DNA from: Polyangia bacterium
GTDB lineage: Bacteria; Myxococcota_A; Polyangia; Polyangiales; Polyangiaceae
Reading direction: 5' to 3'
Assembly (NCBI GenBank): GCA_030433055.1
Contig: JAUILJ010000061.1
Location: forward strand, 1-15,732
Length of the DNA stretch: 15,732 nt
Shown: positions 1 through 6,055 of the stretch, piece by piece
How positions within the stretch are numbered: the stretch's first letter is position 1
How the letters are laid out: the number at the start of each line of letters is the position of its first letter
Notes under the pieces: generated by a model
What the model was told of the DNA's origin: nothing
The model's input: only the letters and a program-made list of their open reading frames with translations
The model's database searches: none
Program-made: the position numbers and the translations under genes

Positions 1-241
1 TGGGTTGGTCACACAGAGCGCCTGCGCCGGCGCTGCCACCCGCCCCCGACGTCCCGGCGGTGCCCCCGCTGGACGAGCCCCCGCTGCCCGCGGTGCTCGA
101 GCCGCCAGCGCCCGCGGCGGCGCCCGCGCTCCCACCCTGCCCAGCGCTACCGCCCGCGCCAGAGTCGCTGGTGTCGTCGCTCGAGCAGCCAGCGATCAGC
201 AGCGCACCTAACCCCCAAACCCACATGAACCGGCATCCCAT
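1..241 (-). CDS. Gly/Ala/Ser-rich lipoprotein, N-terminal part only (cut by window edge)
   Basis: Read on the minus strand, the frame gives a short signal peptide ending in the lipobox LIAGC, a few Ser/Asp residues (CSSDDTSDS), then a long low-complexity linker of Gly, Ser, Ala and Thr. It leaves the window at ALCDQP without a stop. The layout is that of an exported lipoprotein, lipidated on the lipobox cysteine, with a flexible tether to a domain that lies outside the window. I chose the ATG at 241 because it adds an arginine ahead of the hydrophobic core (MGCRFMWVWGLG) and puts the cysteine at residue 19. The ATG at 226 is also in frame but gives an uncharged, very short signal, although a weak GGGA lies 9 nt before it. 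An in-frame GTG lies further upstream. Only the tether is visible, so no function can be given. It is divergent from the HD-domain gene. Confidence 0.72.
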   Translation of the reverse strand, partial: MGCRFMWVWGLGALLIAGCSSDDTSDSGAGGSAGQGGSAGAAAGAGGSSTAGSGGSSSGGTAGTSGAGGSAGAGALCDQP

Positions 242-312
242 GGGACAACGATACGAGAAATCGTCGAGGTCCACGCGCCAACCACCGCGCTTTCAACGAT
301 CCAAGGCTGGAT

Positions 313-341
313 TTGCGGGTCTCGCGTCGATTTTGTGCTAG
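313..341 (+). promoter_or_regulatory. Possible sigma-70-type promoter for the HD-domain gene
   Basis: TTGCGG (313-318) is followed after 17 bases by TGCTAG (336-341), inside TTTTGTGCTAGAGG. The -35 and the spacing are good and the -10 is poor against TATAAT. It lies in the 224-base gap between the divergent lipoprotein and the HD-domain gene, about 120 bases before the ATG at 466. This is pattern matching only; no other promoter or operator in the gap is convincing. Confidence 0.25.
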
Positions 342-465
342 AGGCGGCGACCCGTTTGGTGCCGAGCTGGCCCTGGTCCGGTGGTCCAACAACCCGGAAG
401 TCCGCCCGGGAAAGCGCGGAAATGACTTGGCCTCTGCTACGCCAATCGCGACCGAGACGCCGCAC

Positions 466-1395
466 ATGACGTTAGCCCCCGATCAAAGCAACAAGACCCG
501 CGCCGTCCAGGCGGTGGCTCGAGCCGTCGAGCTCGCAGAAGCGGGTGAGTCGAACATCGAGGTCGTGGCGGTGGGGGATCTCGACCTGGAGGGTCTGAAA
601 GGGACGGATCTGCGGCCGCTGCTCGATCGCATGATCGTCGCGAAGCATGCAGACCTGGGGCTCGACGCTCTGCTCACCGCTGGCGTGCTCGATCGCTTGC
701 TGCCCGAGGTCCAGGCCATGGTCGGGTTTGGCGATGGAGAGTGGCGCCACAAGGACGTGTGGAAGCACACCAAGCAGGTCGTGACCCAGGCCGTCCCGCG
801 ACTCAACATCCGCTGGGCAGCGCTGTTCCACGACATCGGAAAGGTGCGCACCCGCAGCTTCGGCGACAACGGCGAGGTGCACTTCTTCGGCCATGAGGTG
901 GTGGGTGCGCGGATGTTCGACAAGCTGGAGAAGCGCCAGCGCTTCTTCTCCAGCGAGGAGACGCTGCGCGACTCGATCCGCTTCCTGGTGCTCAACCACC
1001 TGCGCGCTGGCCAGTACGACAGCCACTGGACGGACAGCGCCGTTCGTCGTTTCCACAAAGAAATTGGCGAGAACCTGGACGACCTCTTGTGCCTGTCGCG
1101 CGCGGACATCACCACGAAGCGCGCGATCAAGAAGAAGAAGGGCATCGCCAAGATCAACGAGCTCGCGACGCGCATCAGAGATCTGGCGGAGCTGGACGCC
1201 CGCATACCGCCTCTGCCCAAGGGAGTAGGCAACGAGCTGATGACCCACTTCAAGCTGCCGCCTTCGCGCTTGCTCGGAGACATCAAGCGCGCGCTCGAGG
1301 CCGCTTGTGAGGCTGGCGAGATCAAGGCGAACCAAGAATCCGGCTACTACGTGCAGTTCGTGGCGGAGCACCCCCAGCGTTTCGGCCTGAAGTAG
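466..1395 (+). CDS. Stand-alone HD-domain phosphohydrolase, related to the C-terminal half of CCA tRNA nucleotidyltransferase
   Basis: This is a 309-residue protein. Residues about 60-100 resemble the neck region that precedes the HD domain in bacterial tRNA nucleotidyltransferase/poly(A) polymerase proteins (GLDALL..GVLDRLLPEV, then WRHKDVWKHT). The HD metal-site residues look complete: H101 (or H95), H122-D123 in LFHDIGK, H143 in FFGHE, N177-H178 and D214 in SRAD. The N-terminal nucleotidyltransferase domain, with its GS...DxD signature, is absent, so CCA addition is not expected. A metal-dependent phosphodiesterase or phosphatase acting on nucleotides or RNA ends is the reasonable inference. 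A Lys-rich stretch (residues 218-226, RAIKKKKGI) could contact nucleic acid. The ATG at 466 was preferred: in-frame sequence upstream of it, from a TTG at 313, is unlike protein. The vWA lipoprotein gene starts 75 bases downstream on the same strand. Confidence 0.8.
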   Translation: MTLAPDQSNKTRAVQAVARAVELAEAGESNIEVVAVGDLDLEGLKGTDLRPLLDRMIVAKHADLGLDALLTAGVLDRLLPEVQAMVGFGDGEWRHKDVWKHTKQVVTQAVPRLNIRWAALFHDIGKVRTRSFGDNGEVHFFGHEVVGARMFDKLEKRQRFFSSEETLRDSIRFLVLNHLRAGQYDSHWTDSAVRRFHKEIGENLDDLLCLSRADITTKRAIKKKKGIAKINELATRIRDLAELDARIPPLPKGVGNELMTHFKLPPSRLLGDIKRALEAACEAGEIKANQESGYYVQFVAEHPQRFGLK

Positions 1396-1470
1396 GCCCT
1401 GCCTGAAGGACGAACGCGTCCCGGGGGAAACGCGGTTGAGGCGCGCACGGCTGGCTGCCATCCTTCGAGC

Positions 1471-2712
1471 ATGAGGACTTGGCGGCTGACCAGTGTGGTG
1501 TTGTGCGTGGGCCTCTACGTGGCATGCAGCTCCGCGGACGGCGGCAGCTCGAGCCCGGGAGACGGCGGCAGCGGCGGCCAGAGCAGCGGCGGCAGCAGCG
1601 GGAGCCAGGCCTCGGGTGGGACGTCGGGCGCTGGCGGCTCATTCCTGGACGCGGCCGCCCCGGACGCGAGCGACGCCGACTTCTGCCTGGGCGAGACCTA
1701 TGAGGCCAAGCGCCGACCCCTGGGGAGCCTGCTGGTCGTCGATCGGTCGAAGAGCATGGACGTGGTGACCAGCGGAGGGACGCGCTGGCAAGCGCTGGAC
1801 ACCGCGCTAACTTCATTCCTCGCGGATACAGATACCGACGCGCTGCAGCTCGGGCTGGTCCTGTTTCCCGAGTTCTTGAGCGGCGATCCACCTTCCTCGT
1901 GTGTCGACGACAAGGACTGCGGCCCGTACGGTCCGTGCCAGGACCTTGGCAGCTTCGACCGGTGTTTCGCGTCCCTGGGTAGCGCACCGTACGTCTCATG
2001 CGAGGCGACGGACTACGCTCCCAGCGTGGCCATCGGGCCTGCGGCCACGGTGGCCAGCAGCATCACCAGCACGATCTCGGGCGTCACCCCAAGCGGCAAC
2101 ACCCCCACCTCCGCGGCGTTGCTCAGCGCGATCGACTCTCTGCGCGTCTGGGGCGCCGATCACACCGATCATCGCTTGGCGGTGATCCTGGCGACCGACG
2201 GGGACCCCACCGACTGTATCCCCACGGATGCGTCCAGTATCGCACAGATCGCCGCGGACGGCCTCGCGGGCTCACCCAGCGTCTCCACCTTCGTAGTGGG
2301 CGTTGGCATCAACAGCGGCCCGCTACAACAGATCGCCGCAGCCGGCACGGATCCGGACGTCGGTGTGGTGTTCGCCGATGTCGGGAGCAACGCCTCTGCC
2401 AACCTGACGGACGCCTTGCGCAGCGTGCGCTTCGAAGCCCTGGGCTGTGAGTTCTTGATCCCAGAGCCTCAGGCCGGGATGGTCGTCGACTTCGATCGCG
2501 TCAACTTCGGAGTTTCGACAGGGGGTGAGGAGACCCAGGTGCCCAAGGTGTCCGACCCGAGCCAGTGCGGAAACGAAGCTGGCTGGTACTACACCCCAGG
2601 GGTCGATCCCGCCGAGACGGTCACCGCCTGCCCCGCGACCTGTGAAGGACTGCGCGACGGAAGCATCGAGCGCGTCAACTTCCAGCTGGGCTGCGAGACG
2701 ATCGTGAAATGA
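1471..2712 (+). CDS. von Willebrand factor type A (vWA) domain lipoprotein
   Basis: This is a 413-residue exported protein. The signal peptide begins MRTWR and ends in a lipobox with Cys19 (LYVAC). A Gly/Ser linker follows (about 20-57), then an Ala/Asp stretch and a vWA fold. The metal-ion-dependent adhesion site is visible: DRSKS at 91-95, Thr211 or Thr213 in SGNTPT, and ATDGD with D243. vWA domains bind protein ligands through this metal site, so a role in surface adhesion or assembly is plausible; the partner is unknown. There are about a dozen cysteines after the linker, several in the insert between the first two metal-site motifs (residues 144-177, starting SCVDDKDCGPYGPC), consistent with disulfides outside the cytoplasm. 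A Cys-containing tail after residue 325 is not recognised. The ATG at 1471 is supported by the good signal peptide; no strong Shine-Dalgarno is seen. It does not overlap its neighbours, so operon membership is uncertain. Confidence 0.87.
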   Translation: MRTWRLTSVVLCVGLYVACSSADGGSSSPGDGGSGGQSSGGSSGSQASGGTSGAGGSFLDAAAPDASDADFCLGETYEAKRRPLGSLLVVDRSKSMDVVTSGGTRWQALDTALTSFLADTDTDALQLGLVLFPEFLSGDPPSSCVDDKDCGPYGPCQDLGSFDRCFASLGSAPYVSCEATDYAPSVAIGPAATVASSITSTISGVTPSGNTPTSAALLSAIDSLRVWGADHTDHRLAVILATDGDPTDCIPTDASSIAQIAADGLAGSPSVSTFVVGVGINSGPLQQIAAAGTDPDVGVVFADVGSNASANLTDALRSVRFEALGCEFLIPEPQAGMVVDFDRVNFGVSTGGEETQVPKVSDPSQCGNEAGWYYTPGVDPAETVTACPATCEGLRDGSIERVNFQLGCETIVK

Positions 2713-2923
2713 TCCACAGCGGCTTCGGACATCTGCGCTGAGGCACGCGACCGGAAAGATTCAGCTGGTTTGTGGTTCCAGTTGCGCGGCACGGCGCGCC
2801 GCGTCATTACGGTTGCCAGCACCCGACCCACGCGGTGTGCCCCCCGGTTGCAACGTGGCCACGAGCGGCTGCGTGCGACCGTGCGGCGCGCCTCCCCCCC
2901 AAGAAAGCCGAGAGACGGACACC
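2713..2923. other. Gap without a gene between the vWA lipoprotein and the LLM oxidoreductase
   Basis: I see no convincing coding sequence here. In-frame codons upstream of the LLM gene start continue back to 2813 but do not look like protein. A short G+C-rich inverted repeat (CGCGGC at 2785-2790, GCCGCG at 2798-2803, 7-base loop) could be a weak terminator for the vWA gene, but no T-run follows it. AGAG-rich sequence just before 2924 may serve as the ribosome binding site of the next gene. Confidence 0.5.
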
Positions 2924-3934
2924 ATGCATCAGCCCACGGGACTGCTCGCGTTCTGGAAGAACTACGACCGCAAGACCTACCTCGAGGCAGCTATCCTCGC
3001 GGATAGGCTCGGCTACGACTCCTTCTGGCTGCCGGAGGTGTGGGGCTACGAGGTGTTCAGTCTCCTCACGGAAATTGCGCTGAACACCAAGCGTATCAAG
3101 CTGGGTACCGGCATCGTCAACGTGTATAGCCGCAGCCCCGCGCTGATCGCCATGCAGGCGGCGACGCTGCAAGAGATCAGCGGCGGGCGCCTGATGCTGG
3201 GCATCGGTAGCAGCGGCAAGAACGTCGTGGAGGGCTTCCACGGACGCCCATTCGACAAGCCGCTGACCCAGGTGCGTGACGTGATCCGCGTCGTGCGCAC
3301 GCTGCTCGATGGGCAGCCGCTGAGCGAGGCCGACGCGAAGCTGTGGAACTACCGGCCCTTCACCCTGGAGGTGAAGCCCCCAAAGCAGAAGGTGCCGATC
3401 TACGTGGCGGCGCTCAAGCCCAAGGCCATCCAGAGCATCGGCGAGATGGCTGACGGCTGGATGCCTGTGTTCTGGCCCTACGAGAAGCTAGAGCAAGGCC
3501 GCAAGTGGATCGCCGAAGGCGCTCAGAAGGCAGGCCGCAACCCGAACACCATCGTCACTGCGCCCTTCACGACCGCGATCCCGCTGCCCGGACGACAGGC
3601 AGCCAAGAAGGCGCGGGAGCTGATCGCGTTCTACGTCGGCGGCATGGGTGAGTACTACAAGGAGCTGCTCACCAACTTTGGCTACGGCGAGGAGTGCGAA
3701 CGCATCGCTGAGCTTTACAAGGACAAGGCGACGCGCAGCCAGGCCGAAGACGCGGTGACCGACGCCATGATCGAGGCGCTCACGGTCAGCGGCAACCCGC
3801 TGCACTGCGTACGTGAGCTGCGCCGCCGGCGGGAGTATGGCCTGGATCTGCCGATCATCACCTTGCCGCCAAACCTACCAGGCTGGGCGCTCAAGGCGTT
3901 CATCGTCACGATGGCGCCGCGGCGCTTTCCGTGA
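2924..3934 (+). CDS. LLM-class (luciferase-like, probably F420-dependent) oxidoreductase
   Basis: This 336-residue protein has the length and layout of the bacterial luciferase-like TIM-barrel family, which uses F420 or FMN. Visible family signatures are the N-terminal strand and helix with AAILADRLGYDSFWLPE (residues 22-38), the central block GTGIVNVYSRSP (61-72) followed by MQAATLQEISGGRLMLGIG (77-95), and the later block PIYVAALKPKA then GEMADGWMP (158-181). These blocks are shared by methylenetetrahydromethanopterin reductase-like enzymes. Sequence alone does not settle whether the cofactor is F420 or flavin, or what the substrate is. The ATG at 2924 was chosen because the product then begins at the first barrel strand (TGLLAFWKNYD) and an AGAG-rich stretch precedes it. 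The stop codon lies inside the first copy of a 17-bp tandem repeat. It faces the asparaginase-like gene, whose stop is 20 bases away. Confidence 0.88.
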   Translation: MHQPTGLLAFWKNYDRKTYLEAAILADRLGYDSFWLPEVWGYEVFSLLTEIALNTKRIKLGTGIVNVYSRSPALIAMQAATLQEISGGRLMLGIGSSGKNVVEGFHGRPFDKPLTQVRDVIRVVRTLLDGQPLSEADAKLWNYRPFTLEVKPPKQKVPIYVAALKPKAIQSIGEMADGWMPVFWPYEKLEQGRKWIAEGAQKAGRNPNTIVTAPFTTAIPLPGRQAAKKARELIAFYVGGMGEYYKELLTNFGYGEECERIAELYKDKATRSQAEDAVTDAMIEALTVSGNPLHCVRELRRRREYGLDLPIITLPPNLPGWALKAFIVTMAPRRFP

Positions 3935-3959
3935 GCTCTACGTTTCCGTGAGCTCTACG
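3926..3959. repeat. Perfect 17-bp tandem duplication at the convergent gene ends
   Basis: The unit TTTCCGTGAGCTCTACG occurs twice with no gap (3926-3942 and 3943-3959). The TGA of the LLM gene lies in the first copy (3932-3934). The TAG of the minus-strand asparaginase-like gene lies in the second copy (3955-3957). Each copy contains both stop trinucleotides, so the unduplicated ancestor would have ended the two convergent genes within the same 17 bases. Confidence 0.95.
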
Positions 3960-4461
3960 GCTGCGGCTTGACGAAGGTGCCCAGGGCGCGGTCCTTGATT
4001 ACCCCAGGGAACTGATGCACCTGGTTGTGCATCGCCACGTAGACCCCGGGCGTCACGAGTTGCACGGCGATCAGCGCTTCGGTGAGATTCTGTAGCGCGT
4101 CGGTCGAGCGCAGCTGATACGGCCGCATCGCACCGGTGAGCACGATGGGCACCGGCGGCGTACCTGCCCGGCACAGCACCTCGCCGGTGTGCGCGAGGCG
4201 ATCGGTGCCATGCACGATCACCACGCCGTCCTGGCTCTTGGACAGATCCCAGGCGCTCCGGCTGATCAACTCGTGATCCGCCTCGTCCATCTCGAGGCTG
4301 TCCTTGTTCATCAACCCCACACGAGAGATCGAGACTCCACGCAGCTCCAGCGAGCCGAGCATCACGTCGAGCACGCTCACGTTGTTCTCGAGCACTCCGC
4401 GCAGCTCGTCGTACGTCTTCTCGATGGTGCCACCGGTGGAGATCAGGGCGATGCGACGCAT
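3955..4461 (-). CDS. Single-domain asparaginase-like protein
   Basis: This 168-residue protein matches only the N-terminal domain of type I/II L-asparaginases, which are about 330 residues long. Conserved active-site pieces are ISTGGTIEK (T9 and T12), the substrate-binding segment KDSLEMDEAD (around S55) and VIVHGTDRLAHT (T86-D87). LTGAMRP at 109-114 is also typical. The lysine that completes the Thr-Asp-Lys triad, a few residues before VGAMRP in E. coli AnsB, is not evident here (TPPVPIVLTG). The C-terminal domain is missing; the protein ends FVKPQP. Asparaginases complete their active sites across subunit contacts, so L-asparaginase activity is uncertain. Short proteins of this kind do occur, so this is probably a stable family rather than a fresh truncation: there is no coding remnant downstream, where the convergent LLM gene begins. 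The start ATG at 4461 puts the first strand (MRRIALIST) at the N-terminus. It lies 39 bases after the metallopeptidase stop on the same strand, probably in one operon. Confidence 0.8.
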   Translation of the reverse strand: MRRIALISTGGTIEKTYDELRGVLENNVSVLDVMLGSLELRGVSISRVGLMNKDSLEMDEADHELISRSAWDLSKSQDGVVIVHGTDRLAHTGEVLCRAGTPPVPIVLTGAMRPYQLRSTDALQNLTEALIAVQLVTPGVYVAMHNQVHQFPGVIKDRALGTFVKPQP

Positions 4462-4500
4462 GGGCCACTCACTAGCGCCTGAACCCAGGCCTCGAAAGCG

Positions 4501-6048
4501 CTATCTGGCAGGCGCTGCAACGTCGAGCCCCGAGCTGCCTGCCGATCGCCGCGAGACCGCGCCTGCTGAGCGCGCCGCCGGGTACACGAGCCACCGCCGG
4601 AGCTGAGCATCCGGTGCCTCCACGAAGGCAATCCCGGAGTCAGCCCGAGCCACACCCAGATCCTTCAGCAGTCTGCCGAGGTCGACAGCGCTGCCCCGCG
4701 CCCCATAGCGCGCGTTGAGGCGGGTCAAGACCGATGCACCCAGCGTGCGATCCACGACTCGCATCACCTGGGCCAGCGGCCACACCTCGGACGCTTGCCC
4801 TCCCTGACGCAGCACCTCGCGTAGCCCGTCTTCCAGGCCCAGCCGACCGTCGCTGTGTCGGCGCGCCTCCAGATCCGCGAGCAAGCACACCAGCGCGCCG
4901 CCCCAGTACACCGCGTCGTAGTCCTGAGTTCCTTCGAGGCCGGTGCTGCGCATGGCATCGAGTCCCTTGCCCATCTGGTGGGCGAACTCATTCCACACGT
5001 CTTCCTCGCTCTTGTTGCCGGCGCGGGCGCGGATCACAGGCTCGTAGTAGGTGGCGAGCCCTTCATCGAACCACTTGCCTTCACCGCTGAAGGACGGCAC
5101 GCCGAGGTGAAACAGCTCGTGCACCAGGATCCAGTCATCGTCTAGCTCGTCCTTCGTCGCATCCTCACCCACCAGGAGCGCGATGGATGGCGCGCTGGCA
5201 GGTAACACCTTGCCGAAGATCACGTCATCCCTGTTCCGCACGGGAATGAGAAAGAGCGATGCGTGAGTCACGGGGAAGCCGTGCCAGAAATCACTCACCG
5301 AGGCAGCCGAGCGCTGGACCCAGGCTAGCAGCTCACGATGGGCGACGGCGCTCGGCTTGAGGCGTGGGAGGCTGACCACCTCGAGGGTACCCCGCTGGCA
5401 CTCGCGCGCGCTGGAACCTGAACAGCCGATGGGCGGCGGAAACTCCAGCTCCTGGACGCTCAAGTCACCAAACGCCGAGTAGGTCGCGACCGGGATCTCC
5501 TGGGCCAGCAGCTCGTAGTCTCCAGCGCCGGACTCTGGGTCGAGCTGACCTGCCCTTCTGAGGCCGGTGCGGAACTTGCTTCCGTGTGGCAATTTAACCG
5601 AGACTCGAATCGGCAACCCCGCGGGCAGCGGCTCCGGCAGCAGCAGCCAGGTAGACGCTGGCGAGACGACTGCGGAGCCTGCGCTGTCCGACTGGTGCAG
5701 GGCGATGTCGAAGTCTTGGTACTCGTCACCCATCTTGGCCAGGTCGACTTGATAGCGCAGGCGTACCTGGGAACCGCGCTGCTCGAGGCGGAAGGAGCGC
5801 TGCTCCCGCGCAAGCTGCGTGGAGCCTTGCCAGGCCCGCACGAACGGCGCTGCTCCCGGCGCGTCCAACGCGAAGCTCTCGATCTCTGGCCCGCTGCAGC
5901 GAACGTCGACGTCGAGCACTGCCTGCTCGGCGTCGCGCAGCGTGACCTGGTAGTGGCACTGATCGCTCGTGAGCGGCGTTCGAGCCGGAGCTCCGCAGCC
6001 CGCCAGGAGCGCGAGAGCACCACTCGAGAGTATCCTGGGCCAGCCCAT
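4501..6048 (-). CDS. M61-like zinc metallopeptidase lipoprotein
   Basis: This is a 515-residue exported protein. The signal peptide MGWPRILSSGALALLAGC has lipobox LAGC with Cys18. A beta-rich N-terminal region (about 30-205) precedes a gluzincin-type protease domain: HELFH at 310-314 supplies the two zinc histidines and catalytic Glu311, and WFDEGLATYYE (326-336) gives the likely third zinc ligand, Glu329. YWGGALVCLLADLEAR (381-396) resembles the post-active-site block of M61 glycyl aminopeptidases, while the rest diverges, so membership is best called M61-like. Predicted role: a lipid-anchored peptidase outside the inner membrane; substrate unknown. I chose the ATG at 6048 because it begins a canonical lipoprotein signal; upstream in-frame sequence overlaps the preceding gene. 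Only 7 bases separate it from the UbiB-like stop codon, so the two are very likely co-transcribed and perhaps translationally coupled. Confidence 0.85.
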   Translation of the reverse strand: MGWPRILSSGALALLAGCGAPARTPLTSDQCHYQVTLRDAEQAVLDVDVRCSGPEIESFALDAPGAAPFVRAWQGSTQLAREQRSFRLEQRGSQVRLRYQVDLAKMGDEYQDFDIALHQSDSAGSAVVSPASTWLLLPEPLPAGLPIRVSVKLPHGSKFRTGLRRAGQLDPESGAGDYELLAQEIPVATYSAFGDLSVQELEFPPPIGCSGSSARECQRGTLEVVSLPRLKPSAVAHRELLAWVQRSAASVSDFWHGFPVTHASLFLIPVRNRDDVIFGKVLPASAPSIALLVGEDATKDELDDDWILVHELFHLGVPSFSGEGKWFDEGLATYYEPVIRARAGNKSEEDVWNEFAHQMGKGLDAMRSTGLEGTQDYDAVYWGGALVCLLADLEARRHSDGRLGLEDGLREVLRQGGQASEVWPLAQVMRVVDRTLGASVLTRLNARYGARGSAVDLGRLLKDLGVARADSGIAFVEAPDAQLRRWLVYPAARSAGAVSRRSAGSSGLDVAAPAR

Positions 6049-6055
6049 GGCTCGC

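Noticed and set aside
472..1461. A 329-codon minus-strand frame opposite the HD-domain gene
   Set aside because: Antisense shadow. The plus-strand frame carries the HD metal-site residues, and the minus product has no recognisable motif.
2713..2923. Possible tRNA or small RNA gene in the gap
   Set aside because: No cloverleaf, T-loop (GGTTCGAATCC-type) sequence or strong terminator is visible.
3955..4461. Asparaginase broken by a frameshift
   Set aside because: No C-terminal asparaginase sequence is present in any frame downstream; the next sequence on that strand lies opposite the intact LLM gene.
3938..4468. A 176-codon minus-strand frame overlapping the asparaginase-like gene
   Set aside because: It is out of frame with the TGGTI and HGTD motifs and its product is Arg/His/Ala-rich, typical of a shifted frame.
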